From: Hetaerina americana
Lineage: Eukaryota; Arthropoda; Insecta; Odonata; Calopterygidae
DNA: 64,000 bases
Direction of reading: 5' to 3'
NCBI GenBank assembly: GCA_022747635.1
Contig: JAKTNV010000076.1
Coordinates: 930,001-994,000 of the forward strand
Part shown: piece after piece, positions 1 to 11,582 of the stretch
How positions within the stretch are numbered: the first letter of the stretch is position 1
Layout of the letters: each line of letters begins with the position of its first letter
The notes under the pieces: generated by a model
Databases searched by the model: none
What the model saw: the letters and a program-made list of their open reading frames with translations, nothing else
Told to the model about the DNA's origin: nothing
Program-made: the position numbers and the translations under genes

Positions 1-331
1 TTGCTATCAATCATAATATACATTTATAAATGTTATAATTTCTAGTGAAAGAATGCAGCTTTTAAATTTTTCCTCCTCATTTAAGTAAATGAGTTGCTTG
101 TAAAGTCTGAATGAATAAGCTGCAAATGTCAGCAAGACAAACTCAGGAGTTGATACCAACATTTCACATGAAACACTTGGAACATCCATCATACAGTCAC
201 AACTTAGCCTCCAGTGATTTTTATCTTTTTGGTCCATTAAGAAAATCATTTTTGGTGGCTGACCTTTTGAAAATGATGGTACCATTGGCCATAGAGGTTA
301 CTTGTTGGCTGCGACAGCAAACAAAAGACTT

Positions 332-554
332 GTTCCAAAGAAACTGCGGGAGATGCCGCAGCAGTAACTTTTAACGGAGTCATCCGCTAATGTGCAGCTC
401 AATGCAACAATTTCAGAGTTTAGGATGCCTGGATACACTTTAGAGTAAGAGGACGCCTCGATAGCTTAACTGGCTAAAGCAGTCGACCGGATATTGAGGG
501 ATCTGGGTTCGAATCCCAGTCAAGGTGAATGATTTTTACACTCTGAAATGTTGC
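332..554 (+). mobile_element. Fold-back element with tRNA-like core (copy 1, fullest)
   Basis: A 223-bp insertion flanked by the 12-bp direct repeat AACAAAAGACTT (320-331 and 555-566) inside mariner sequence. The left end begins TTCCAAAGAAACTGC. An inverted repeat (401-419 against 540-555) flanks a 72-nt tRNA-like unit. Three relatives lie at 4752-4850, 8015-8156 and 28191-28344. Whether it is a tRNA-derived SINE with an inverted 5' half or a DNA-type element is open. Confidence 0.8.
455..526 (+). tRNA. tRNA-like sequence (probably not a functional tRNA)
   Basis: Folds as a cloverleaf. Acceptor GCCTCGA against TCAAGGT has one mismatch. The D-stem GCTT/AAGC is perfect. The anticodon stem 482-486/494-498 has one mismatch. 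The T-arm CTGGG-TTCGAAT-CCCAG is perfect. A T5 run (533-537) would stop RNA polymerase III just downstream. The anticodon loop CCGGATA has C instead of T at position 33, which argues against a decoding tRNA. Confidence 0.5.
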
Positions 555-872
555 AACAAAAGACTTCTTTGCTGCTAGTTATCAAGGACTTGTGAAGGGA
601 TTGGATAAGTGCATGAATGTATAGGGTGACTGTGTAGAAAAGTGAAATAAATTTCAGGAAGTTACTTTGATTATTATTGCCAGTTTTGCAACTTATTAAC
701 TTTCACTCATATATAAGAAATGTAGAAATCGTTTTTGCCAGTAATGCTCTTATTATTGGTGTATACTTTTTTCTCAGTTTAGAATTGGTATGTTGCCTTT
801 GGTGTTTTTCCATCCAATTGGTGTCCTTCTTTATTATAAGATAAAAAGACAATGAAATTTTCTTCTTACTAG

Positions 873-987
873 GCATGGTTTCGGTGGATTCCTGTTTTGC
901 TAAGGTGCTGTACCTGTGAAAGGGAAATGACTAAGCATTTAGTAAAAGGGATTCCAGACTTAGTTGTCCTGAAAGTGGAAAAAAGGA
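873..987 (+). CDS. Copy A candidate upstream exon
   Basis: A 115-bp block open in one frame, with a pyrimidine-rich acceptor ending TACTAG and a good donor (GGA|GTAAGT). It leaves one base, which completes a codon at the start of the exon at 1292. No domain is recognised; it contains CCTCERE. Support rests on splice signals and phase only, so it could be chance. Confidence 0.3.
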
Positions 988-3900
988 GTAAGTACATTTT
1001 ATTTAACTATGCCATATATATTTGATTTTCTCCAGGTTGAAACAATTATAAACCTCTGGGGATATTATTTTTGCTTGAAATCAATTGAAACTTACTAAGA
1101 GAAAGCTGTTGTGTATTCTTTTAGGTTAAACCAATTCCCTTGTGGTCACTTTATTCATGAAAGAGTACCTTAGGTTTTAATCATATGAGCATGCAGTATT
1201 TATATTGTAAGCCTTTTTGTATTTTGTGCTTTGGCTAAACCTATGAAGTGTATGGTATTGAGGACACTATCTTAGTTTCTCTCTCTTTCAGCATTTTCAT
1301 CAATGCCGCCAACTTTGTTAAGGCTTGTGGGGTCAAGTCCATCAATTGGTGAGGTAATCAATTCTTATATTTCCATGTAAATCAATTCTCTAACCTTCAA
1401 CAAGCATATACAGCTTTATCAATTTAAAACCTTGCTCCACTCTGTTGTTTAAACTGCCCAAATACTGTCATTGTAGCTTCTGCTTTGAATTTTTGGGGAC
1501 TTTCCATTGTTTTATTGCTTTTAGTGTGTACTGTGGAACCTCATACAATGAGCATAATTCGTTCTGCAATCTTTCTTGTAAAGCAAAATACACTTACTTT
1601 TTGCATATAAAATAAGGTAAACTATGATAATGCATTCCATGCCAAAAAATATAAATTATGTACACGGTTAATTCGAAGAAAATTATTTATACATTATTTA
1701 GAATTGTGGATCATCATCTTCTTTTCTTCTAATGTGGAATGAAGCAACCAGATATGCAAACTCGATTTGTAAAATGAAAAAAGAATCAAAATAATTAGTT
1801 ATAATTTATGGTATATTCCTTATTCTATTTTAAAATAAAGCTGCCTGGAGACATTTGTGTTTGCCATTGCTTCAAAATTTTGTAGAGATGCGATTTTTGG
1901 TGTGCATTGCCACTGCCTCATTAGGGCGATGCCTCGTATGGCCTTTCATTGGCTTGTGGCCTTACAATGCATTCTCCTCTATGTATGCAGATATTGTTTT
2001 GCATTGGCATCTTTTTCCTAAAGAGACCTGTCTTGTCACAATTAAAAACCCATTAGGGCAGGTAACCCTCAGAAGCTACAAGCTTCTTTAAGTCACCAAT
2101 GAAGTTTTCTGCTGCCTTTGGGTTAAAGCTTGCTGCTTCAACATTCCTCACAACGCCGTGGATGCTGGTTCTTCTCGTAAACTTCTCGAACCACTGCAAG
2201 ACTCCTTTTAAATACTTTTTCAGCCATTGATGAACCTGAAATCTTATTACCGAGGTTAGCAGATTACACTTACCTCTTTTCACAAAAGATATTCTCGTTA
2301 ACGGTGTTGCATGCAATTGCTTTTTGTTTATCCATACCAGAAGCAACCTTACAACATCGTAGATCAGTCTCACTCACACCATTTTCCCAATTTTCAATGA
2401 TTTTACCTTCATTTCTGCTGTTATTTTAATTCTCTTATGACTGTCTTTTTACAGATTTTGCTTCAGTAACATTTTAAAAACTATGCCCAAAATATTATTA
2501 AACTTTCCACAAAATAATCACAAATGATGTGTCTAAACGCAAGTTTGGAAAAATGCAATCACTATCAACAGTAAGGTGCTAGAGAAACAAGGGCTTAACA
2601 TAAACTGAGGGCTTAACACAAACTGATGTAGCAGGGGTGAAATAATTCTGGGAATTCCCCTCCTCTTGTCACTTTTCATTTTCAGGACCAATATTTTTTT
2701 CCTCAGAAATGTGAAATACTTGCAGTGTGAAATGCTCATTGCACATGGTTCCACTGTACAGTTATATGAGTTTGGCATGTTATTTATACTGCCAGCAAAT
2801 TTACAACTCCCAAAAGTCCTTCACCTTTGGAAGTGATGAAATATATTTTATCTTTACCATCCCAGGGTTTCAAGCATTTCAAATGAACCTGGCATTTTGC
2901 ATTTGCAAACTCACGTTCATTTGAATATCCTGGGTTTTGTAACCACTTCTATTGACTGCCTAGTAGTTATAAAAGAAAAGTTCCAACAGTTTTATATCTA
3001 AAATTCTATAAGAAGATATCAAAATCTACAAATATTGAATAGCAAGCAACTATTTCCCTCAGTCTTTGCAGGGTGTAACTAGTTAAAACAGATGGAAACA
3101 CTGAGTGGATTTTCTTTGATGAATTTGGAGCAACCCAAGTGTTTTCGGAATGGTGAGACCCCAAAACAAATTGTAACTGGTGAATTTAAACCATAACCCA
3201 AGTTAAAACCAAAATTTAGGAGTGCCATTATGAGTTAGGGTCATATTAACCTAGTGGATAGAATATCTACCGAATAGAGCACTCTAAGTCACATCCAGGT
3301 GATCCTCTGCATTTTGAACTGCATATTGTCAACTTCACCCAAGGGGTGATTTTTTTAATACTTGATATTCATTTTGGGGCCTGTTGAGTAAAGCATTCAG
3401 CTTCTCTCACCAGAGGATCTGGGAGGACCCATTGAAAATCCTCAACCCAAGCATGGGATATATTTGAATTCCAGACCTTACTGGAAAATAAAGTGACCAC
3501 ACTATCCTGATGCATGGATTGCTCATACCATACTCTATGGGGATCAAAACACTTGAGAACGAGGTGGTTTGAAAAATAGCTACACAACTCCAGAGCTTCA
3601 CCATTGTTCCATAATAATTAATCATAAGATGTCTGAAAATTGCCCATTCTGTAGGAACAATCATCATTGGAAGCCTTTGCTTTTTTTATCCCCAGTTTGA
3701 TGTGCATATTAGTAATTCAGTTCCTGTTTAATTGGATTCTTAAAATGTGTGACAAAAAGTGATGATCCTTGCTGTAAATATTTCACACAGTTTTTTTGCA
3801 CATCTAAACTATATGGAAATATTTAACATTTCTCTTTTTTGATGTAGCATCCTGCTCCATTGCCATTGCAGCCAATGCCAACAGTGTGGAACCCAAGTCT

Positions 3901-6900
3901 CAAGTTGCCTCCACAAAAACCTGTACTCACGCTTTCCAAAGTAATTAATGGTAAGCAGATAGATGTATGGCAAATGAGGTCTAACCTGTAACCAGTCTGT
4001 CAAATGATAGTGCTCTATCCCTTGGGTAGTGCTGGTGGCTGCACTAGTTTGTAGGGTGGCATCCTGAATGTGAGGTTGGTGGGAAGTGCTGGTAATGAAT
4101 TATAAAATATCATGAGAGAAAAAAACTATCCTCCATCGAAAAGCTCCTGCTGTGCTAAGGGCTGAAGAGATAATCTGGGGGATTAAAGTCTTCTAAAAGA
4201 AATAACATAATGGTACACTGCTCATTGAAACTACCAACAACGTACAAAGTGAAAAACCACTTTGGATGAGAATGCTCCTTGATTGTTACATATCTGTAGA
4301 GATTCACTGCACCTTAAACACCTGCAGGGGAGCCAACAATGATTTGAACTTATTAACCATGGAATTTGAGGAAATAGAAAACATATATCCTCTCAAAGCA
4401 TTAATAAAATAATAACTCCTTACCAGGTGAAAGGGTGAAGTAATAATTACTACCTTCATTATCTTGATGATCACCATGAGCAAACTTCCCAATATTGCAT
4501 TAATTAGTTTTGAATCAGTACCAGTCCATCCTTTCATCCCTGCTCCCATGTGTTGCATTCAATGCCACAGCTTCAACCATGCTGCTACCAGATGTGAGGG
4601 CATGACTACCTGAGGATAAGGAAGAACAATCATGAGAATGAAAGTGCCCCACCAACCCATCTTAGATTAATTGTTGCAGGGCAGGGGCACCCTGTGTACT
4701 CTCACGATTGCCCAAAGATGGATGAAAGGAAAGTCACACATGTAGAAATAAGAGTAACAATTTCAGATTGAAATTGTTGCATTGAAATGCACATTAGTGG
4801 ATGACTCCATTAAAAGTTACTGTTGTGGCATCTCCCGCAGTTTCTTTGGAATGTAGACATAAAGATGCTCGACAAGATCACTTACCTAAAGACAAGGAAG
4901 AAGTACTGGGAACAAATGTTACTCAGTGGTCTTAAACTTACTTGGTGATTTCAATGCCCACAATTCTTAATGGGGAAGTTCTGGCGTATGATGTAACCAT
5001 TAAAGATGGATTTGATCTAGTTTTATCAAAGAGCAAAGAGTCTTGCTTAATTTTACTGAACAATAAGGAAAAAAACTGATTCAGTTCTTTCACTGGTGAC
5101 TTCTCCAACATTGACCTTGCAATATTTTTTAGCAGTGTGGCTACAAGCTTAATTCCGTCCATGCCCAATGATTTATGTGGGAGCAATCACTCCCAAACTT
5201 TACTTGCAAAGGTAGGATGTTACAAAACTTATTTATCTAGACTGAAAATTGGAATACCGGTTCCTGAAATCCAGCAAAATGGTAAAGTCATAGTCATAGT
5301 CCAGTGATAAGATCCCTTTTTGTAGATGGCCTCACCATTTTTGTAGGGCCTCCAGATTAAGCACAACAAAGCAAGCTCTCTCTGTGGCTGTTCATAGGTT
5401 GTAGAAATGATAAAAGAAAATGGGGCTTCAGTTCTCTGAGGTAAAAACAAAAAAGATGCGCCCTAAAATATTAAGTGGAATATCCTCAATTCTCCATAAA
5501 TTTAGGTAGTAATCCACAGCATTTTACGAGTCCGTTGCATTCCTGGGTTATTATTCAACCAATGGCTCACCAGGCAGCCACATGTAGGAGCTTTGAGAGA
5601 CAAGTGTCTTAAAACCTTAAATTCACTATGCTATATCAGCTGCATCTCCTAAGACACTGACCATTGTATAGATTGTTGGCTCAGTCTAAACTTGACCATG
5701 GCAGTTTCATTTACTCATCAGGGAGAGACCAATACTTAGCCCCACTGATGTCAATACACAATTCAGGAATATGATCGGCATCAGGGACATTCAGGACCAG
5801 CTCAGTTCTGAATTAATACTTGGGAATCAGTGAGCTACCACTGGACATCCAAAGGAATGTTCTTATGTTTAATTATGTAGCCAAGCATTTATCTATGATT
5901 TATCACCTCTGTTTAAATATTGTTTTTAAACCTTGGCTTTTAAATATTTCAGCATTGACAAATGTCTATGATGCCTTTCAGGATTCATTTTAATGATTTT
6001 ATGTTGAAAGCTAATTTTGTTTTGCTGAAAATTTTACCCAATTATGTAGGGGTTCCTCCTCCCATTGGGACTGCCAATTTCTATTGTTTTGGTGCACAAA
6101 ATCATCCACCACTGCAGTGGAGACCAAAGTAAAATTAGCAAGTTGTTGAGCCAACACCCCAGTGTTACAGCAATCAATATGAATGATTCAAAATTGGCAG
6201 GTGGAACTGCGCACTCTATAACTTCTTCCTATCTTGGTCTTATTCAAGTAAAGATCCACTTTGTAGCATCTTCACAGCTTAGCACTTCATGATTAAACTC
6301 TCCCTTTGTAAAATCCACTGCAGTAACAGATGCTTTCTCATCTGCTTGGGCTCATTTGGTGCATTACAATCCTATTCTGGATATTTTCCCTTTAACCAGT
6401 CCAAAAAATTCAGTCAACTCTCTTAGGCTTAGAAGTTCAGAATGTTAACATATTATTCCTGTGGGTTCCAGGGCACATTGGAATAGCAGTAAATGAGATG
6501 GCCAATACAGTGGCAAAAGAAGCTCTAAGTAAGTGGCATTTGTATTCACAATCTGTTCTGGCATAAGATATAAGGATAAAGCCAAAGAGAGTATGTTAGT
6601 TGCTAAGTGGAGAACAATGTGGTATGCCTTAAATAAAAGGTTTTGGGGTGTAGAACCAGAAGTCTCTCCATGGATGTCTTCATCAGAGATGACAGTGAGA
6701 GGTGGTCATCACCACATACCTAAAGATAGGGCACTGTGCCCTAACTCATGCTTATCTCTTCACTGAGGATAAAGTCGGACTGTGGTGCAATGTGAGGAAG
6801 ATATGAATATGTAAATATGAGGGGAGACCTTGATATTTTTCTTGGTGATAATCTTGAAGTCATATCCAGCATGATTTTGTTTTGTAAGGAAGACAGTTTG

Positions 6901-8381
6901 TTTAACACTTAAGTATTAGTTGTAGAATATTAATTTACAAAGTAAATCATTGGGGGAAAAGGATATTCTAAACATTCTGAATTCCTTTCTTTTCCTCAAT
7001 AAAGACACAGTAAGGTGCAAATGACCTCAGTTGTCGAGGCACCTAAAAAACTAAATTACTACTGCTACACAAATCCAATAAATAATTAATAAGAAGTTTT
7101 CAGTAATGGATTTTTTAACTCGGTAATTATTTTTCTTTTAGGAGTTGTTCTATCCTGGAATGTCCATATAACATCAAATCATGAAGAAATTGGAAAATAC
7201 CAGTTGTTTGCATACCAGGAAAGTAACTTTCCCCCTTCAACTTCATTGTGGAAAAAGGTTGGGGATGTGAAACCTCTAAAACTGCCAATGTCATGCACTC
7301 TGTCACAGGTATGAATTCCCCATATGTTTCAGATCAGTATTTTTGGATGAATTATATTGTGTCATGTTTTCCATTTCCAATAGAAAATCAATTCTTAGCA
7401 AGTCATGGTTCACTACTCCAATAGTTAATTTAAACTAAAATGACCCTTTGATAGTTTTGTCAAATATCATCAATGCCACAATAATGGTTAAGTAGATCTT
7501 AGCTAGATGCTAATGATTGTCTATGCTAATATCGGGTTTTGTATACGACAAAACCATAGTGACACCACTCACTGTAAAGGTTTTATAAAATAAGTACCTC
7601 GTCTTAATTATTCATTTTTTCTTTGCTTGGTGAAATCTATTGTTCTCTTAGGATTTCATTCATAGGATTTCAGTCATATTTGACATGCCCTGTGCTTGTA
7701 GAGCTGAAACCAATAGCTTCTTAAAAATTATGCAAAACTAAATAAAGAAGAATTTCTATTTGCAATACATGTTTATAAATAATAATTCCTGTATGCCATA
7801 ATCAAGCATGTACAAACAAGTTTTCACTTTCACTAATCTTCTGTTGGTATGTAATTCATTTGTAGCAACAAAAGCATGCCTATCACTATTTTATCAATCT
7901 CTGCTAAAATTAATTGAGTTTTATTGTGATGACTTCTATTTAAATTGATAATTTTGAATCCAGAGCTGCATAAGGATGATTAAATAATAAAAGATAATAG
8001 ATTTTAATTTGGTAAATTCCAAAGAAACTGCGGGAGATGCCGCAACAGTAACTTTTAACGGAGTCATCTGCTAATGTGCATTTCAATGCAACAATTTCAG
8101 AGTGTAAAAATCATTTGCCTTAAGGCGAATGATTTTTACACTCTGAAATTGTTGCATTTAATTTGGTAGCTATATTGCCATAATTCTTGAGTTAATTTAT
8201 TATATTCATGGAATTATTGCTGTCAAATGTTATTATGCCTGATATCACTCAATCTTGGTTTATTTATTTTTTACAGTTTACTAAAGGATATAGGTACTAC
8301 TTTGCAATACGAGCTGTGGATGTTCATGCCAGAATTGGGCCATTCAGCAAGACCCTTTCCATTCTCTTGTCTGACTCATAA
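873..8381 (+). CDS. ATF7IP/Windei-like protein, copy A (3' part; 5' end outside window)
   Basis: Proposed coding exons are 873-987, 1292-1353, 3848-3950, 7142-7308 and 8277-8381 (TAA at 8379-8381). The last three are firm: joined, they give the HPAPLP motif, a proline-rich linker and a full FN3 domain (KPVLTLSKV, GVVLSW, HEEIGKYQLFAY, LWKKVGDV, LPMSCTLSQF, YYFAIRAVDVHARIGPF), the C-terminal signature of ATF7IP/MCAF1 and fly Windei. In that family the protein partners SETDB1/Eggless in the nucleus to support H3K9 trimethylation, and the FN3 domain binds other chromatin proteins. The protein stops 12 residues after the IGPF motif. The SETDB1-binding and coiled-coil regions would lie upstream, beyond position 1. 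The two 5' exons are phase-compatible but without recognised homology. A second FN3 copy lies about 14 kb downstream. Confidence 0.85.
1292..1353 (+). CDS. Copy A candidate linker exon
   Basis: A 62-bp exon with acceptor CTCTCTTTCAG and donor GAG|GTAATC. It reads a Ser/Pro-rich linker (SSMPPTLLRLVGSSPSIGE) and ends in phase 0, as the HPAPLP exon at 3848 requires. It occupies the same place as exon 21937-22071 of copy B. Confidence 0.45.
1531..2756 (-). mobile_element. Tigger/pogo-type DNA transposon, decayed
   Basis: Begins CTGTGGAACC and ends GGTTCCACTG with TA on both sides, the terminal inverted repeats and target site of Tigger elements. A transposase remnant on the minus strand (2053-2373) shares WFEKFTRRTSIHGVVR-type sequence with the copy at 49636-51203. 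Lies in a copy A intron. Confidence 0.75.
2757..3847. other. Remainder of copy A intron
   Basis: No gene seen. 3240-3345 and 3390-3560 carry faint tRNA-promoter-like stretches that may be very old SINEs, too decayed to call. Confidence 0.4.
3848..3950 (+). CDS. Copy A exon: HPAPLP linker and first FN3 strand
   Basis: A 103-bp exon after acceptor TTTGATGTAG, with donor AATG|GTAAGC. It encodes HPAPLP, a short linker, then LPPQKPVLTLSKVIN, the A strand of the FN3 domain. It ends in phase 1, and its length matches copy B exon 22418-22520 exactly. Confidence 0.9.
4752..4850 (-). mobile_element. Fold-back element copy 4 (no tRNA core)
   Basis: A 99-bp insertion flanked by ATGTAGAAATAA (4740-4751) and ATGTAGACATAA (4851-4862), 12 bp with one mismatch. 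The inverted arms meet directly (CAATTTCAGATTGAAATTG) with no tRNA-like remnant. The other end carries the family's TCTCCCGCAGTTTCTTTGGA. Confidence 0.75.
4870..6800 (+). mobile_element. I-like non-LTR retrotransposon remnant (endonuclease and RNase H)
   Basis: The endonuclease part reads LGDFNAHNS, stop, WGS at 4941-4979, then SNIDLA (5104) and DLCGSNHS (5170-5193). After a degraded middle with no clear reverse transcriptase, 6456-6525 reads LWVPGHIGIAVNEMA, an RNase H motif. IGHCALTHAYLF (about 6726-6761) is the end motif of I/R1-type elements. Several stops and shifts; dead. RNase H places it with I-group rather than RTE or CR1 elements. Confidence 0.75.
6996..7080 (+). mobile_element. 3' fragment of a tRNA-derived SINE
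   Basis: AAGGTGCAAATGACCTCAG, then a GTCG..GCACC block and a TACTACTGC-like tail. It matches the 3' end of the SINE at 25195-25480 (opposite strand) and the fragment at 45545-45650. Confidence 0.55.
7142..7308 (+). CDS. Copy A exon: central FN3 strands
   Basis: A 167-bp exon between a TTTCTTTTAG acceptor and CAG|GTATGA donor. It encodes GVVLSWNV, HEEIGKYQLFAYQE, PPSTSLWKKVGDV and LPMSCTLSQ. Length and phases are the same as copy B exon 24717-24883. Confidence 0.93.
8015..8156 (+). mobile_element. Fold-back element copy 2 (perfectly folded)
   Basis: A 142-bp insertion flanked by the 12-bp direct repeat TTTAATTTGGTA (8003-8014 and 8157-8168). Arms 8085-8121 and 8122-8158 pair over about 37 bp and meet at CCTTAAGG with almost no loop. 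Left end as in copy 1. Lies in a copy A intron. Confidence 0.82.
8277..8381 (+). CDS. Copy A terminal exon: end of FN3 and stop
   Basis: Starts after TTTTTTACAG in phase 0, reads FTKGYRYYFAIRAVDVHARI then GPFSKTLSILLSDS, and stops with TAA. The YYFAIRAVD core is the conserved final FN3 strand of the family. Confidence 0.92.
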   Translation, partial: FTKGYRYYFAIRAVDVHARIGPFSKTLSILLSDS

Positions 8382-8794
8382 AGTACATATGATGATGTAA
8401 AAAAAAGGTCTTATGAGGAATGACATACACCAAGAGGGCCTTGAAAGGTGATTTAAGGAAATGCCTTTCTGCGGTTTTTACTTGGCTGTACTAAATATTG
8501 TCTGATAATCAACACCATTTTATTGTGTTGTGCAACTGAAAAATTATGCCAACTTTTTGAAGAGTAGAGAAACATTGTGCTGAAGTTCAATTTTAAGGTA
8601 AAATAACAATCTTCAGCTATCTCGGCCAGAAATAGTTTATTTAATGACTGTTCCTTCCTGCCATCTTTGGTTGTCATGCAGGTTCAAAAAATGCTTTTTT
8701 TGTACATAACTTTTTTCTGTATATTGACTAAAAATTGTTAATGAAGTTCTGTGTTAACAAAATCATTGATTATCATTTCTTGTCAACTTCAAGA

Positions 8795-9028
8795 CTTGAG
8801 GTATAAGGCAATGCCAGTGTGCCAGACAGGTGGATTATGCACTTTCCTGCTAACCAGAAGGTTGCGGATTTGAGTCCTTTGACAGGCATAAGTTGTGTCA
8901 ATCTTGAAGTCAATTGGCCCTTGGGGAACCTGATGACAAGCCAACTGCTTATCAAGAACCCAAGGGGCACACAGCACATTAGAGGCATCCGGAGGACAAA
9001 AAAAATTAAGGAAACATTAAAATAAAAT
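8795..9028 (+). mobile_element. tRNA-derived SINE in the 3' UTR region of copy A
   Basis: An A-box-like stretch (CCAGACAGGTGGATTATGC) is followed by a B box (GGTTGCGGATTTGAGTCC), a unique body and an A-rich tail with AATAAA. A different family from the SINE at 25195. Confidence 0.55.
9021..9026 (+). terminator. Possible poly(A) signal of copy A
   Basis: The first AATAAA after the stop at 8381. It lies in the A-rich tail of a tRNA-derived SINE, so the SINE may supply the 3' end of the transcript. No downstream cleavage evidence can be seen. Confidence 0.4.
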
Positions 9029-9029
9029 G

Positions 9030-11580
9030 GGTACAATTAAGCAGCAGTCTTGTATGTAATTGTTGAGGCAGTATTCAATATATTTAAATGTGATTAAGAA
9101 TCGAAAAAGTTATCCCTGAGCAAGCAAGGTTGGGGTAACTCAGTTGAATGAAATCGGCAGTGGAGGGCAACATTGGGAATATTTGAGAGTGATCCGAAAC
9201 TATTACTCAAACTGTCAAAAATATTAACCATCATAAAGCTGTGTTTTTCACCATAGGGAAGCCTATCTGTGTCTATGAACACAAATGATAGAGAAGGAAG
9301 AGGGAAAGAAAGGGTTTGGGGAGGTGGATGGGGTATGTATGTCTGTACAAGGGGAGAGAGGTGAGAGTAGAAATAGGGTATCAGTGAGTCCTGTTGATCC
9401 CAGAAATTTCAGAGTAGCTGGCAGTGAGCCATCTCTTAAGTTCTCATCTCAATGCTGCTGCACACTCCAGGAGGGGTTTGATATTGGAGAGGGTAAAGCA
9501 TCTGTCAAAAGTTTGGTGATCATATCAGATCGGTGATATCTGATGATAATCTTCTATTGATCTAATACCAGTAATTTGCATCCCTAATGGTCACAGCAGT
9601 GATGTCATTGGCTGGGCAGACAAATGCTCTCCAAGAATTCTTACATACTTTGGAGATATGTGAATTATTAAGTAATTGAAATTTCATGACTATTCTATAC
9701 TGTGATTTAAAAAACTTCCAGTCCACATAATTTACATAAAATGACGATGAGTTTTTTCAAACAGGAATGATTAACTTTGGTCTAGTAGAATTCTACCCAG
9801 CCGCCCTGCCTACCCATAAAATATTCTATTCAGCCATGTATAGCTCTGCAATGTTAGACCACAACTGTTATCTAAGAATCACTATCTTTCTTACTGATTG
9901 TGGAATGAAGTAAAACCACATGCATGAAGTCATGGGAAGTTAGGATGCAAAATGGAAAGAATGCTGGCAATTTTAATTGGAGTATTAAATATTTTTACTT
10001 TTTGATTTGGTAAGTATTTTTATAATTCTCTTAATATTGGATTTCCATCCCTGAAAAAGATTTTTAAGAAAAGAACAGTGAGTCTCTCTAAGGTAAGTAG
10101 AAGAGAGCCATCGATAATGGAGGGCTTAGTGAATCTATTGACTGCCATTATAATATTTTTAATAAAATTTAGTTCAGTCGAATATTTGTCTCAAGATAGT
10201 CTCCTACATTGGCAGAGTGCAAGTATAGTAATTAATAAAGAGAAGTTCCATAAAGATTTGGTGCTTTCATGGCATTTTTTGAGTAAATTATGTATTGTAT
10301 TATTTAATGATTCTTAGTTTTTAGGTCATATGCAACTGTGGTCCGTAGGTACCATTTACTTAGCAGAACTATGTGTTAGTAGTGTGGTACCTATGCTGTC
10401 ACATTTGGTGGATATCCAGTTGAGATGGAGGAAAATGGTTCTCCTGAGAGGAATACTTTTCTGAAAACTACTCGGGTGATGAATTTTTCTTTAATTATGG
10501 TGATTGCATAAAAAGACCATAATTGACCAGATGGCTTTTGATGTGGCTATTCCTGTGAATACAATCAAAATTTTAGTTATGATTGCCAATTTATTTATGC
10601 CTAAGTAATATTCATAATCAACAATGTTTGAAGTTGATTCGGGATGGATATAGATAACACTATTATAAGCATAATGTTACATGCTGGGACATCTTTCTGC
10701 TTCTTTTATTTATCCAACCATATGCAGTAGTGAAGGTGGTAAAACTTTTTTTGCTGACAGCCTAATTATATGATGCAAGTATGTTAGTTGATATAAATTT
10801 GTTTATGTATGTTCATTTAATGCATATGCAAATTTCTACAGTGCATAACCTTTTTTATTAGTTGATGTGTATGTGAAATCCATCTGCATTTCTTTGTAGT
10901 TCATAGACTCGTCCTGTATTTCATAATTTATAATTTTCCATAAACAGATTTGATTTAGTAAACCAAATTAGTAAGTATTGTGTAGAGGCCTGAAAGCAAT
11001 CAGAAATTCGTAGCGTACAAATCAGTCTTCAACGTCCCATTCCCAATTAAAATTATTGATTTTTTTGATTAATGAACATTTTTCTGATGGTAAAAGAACC
11101 TTTAATTACTTTTTCTTTTTATTATTTCTATACCACGCATACCAAAATATCCTATACAACATGCATTGCAAGAGAAGAGGGGTTCATGCATGCCCTAGGG
11201 GGATACCTAGGTCAGCATTAGGGGAGGTGGTTCAGAAGATGGGCATTAGTTCCCAGTGCTGTACACTTGGTTGCAGCTAAGCTAATGTGATTCGCGTGAC
11301 TGCCATCTGCTAGGCTGTTTACGTCAGTTGATTTTCATTTTTTCAGGTATTCAAGAGACCGTTTTGTGTAGAGAATAATAGAATGAGTTAATTAGAATTG
11401 CGATTTGTTGTACTACTTTTTATAATCATGACACGGCAGGGGCGACAGTTTAATGTTGACTTAAAATATTTATTAATTGTTCTTTTACTGTATATTAACT
11501 CTGTTGTTATATTATGCACAAACGATTATTTGAATAATTCAAAATTTCCGTTATGTTCCCGTTTTTGTATGGTTTTTCTA
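9030..11580. other. Intergenic stretch, no gene recognised
   Basis: Only short ORFs without family motifs; a purine-rich patch at 9285-9370. No exon chain, RNA gene or intact repeat seen. Confidence 0.4.
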
Positions 11581-11582
11581 GT

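Larger units (their letters stand above)
111..640 (+). mobile_element. Mariner transposase C-terminal remnant, split by a fold-back element
   Basis: Reads HPSYSHNLASSDFYLFGPLR, the third catalytic Asp region of a mariner transposase, then WLRQQTKDLFQ. It breaks at 332 where another element is inserted and resumes after 554 with KDFFAASYQGLVKGLDKCMNV and a GDCVEK-like end. The N-terminal half is missing. Confidence 0.75.

Noticed and set aside
455..526. A functional tRNA gene
   Set aside because: Although the cloverleaf forms, position 33 is C, two stems have mismatches, and the unit lies inside a fold-back mobile element.
9285..9536. 83-codon ORF
   Set aside because: Purine-rich composition, no motif, no splice context.
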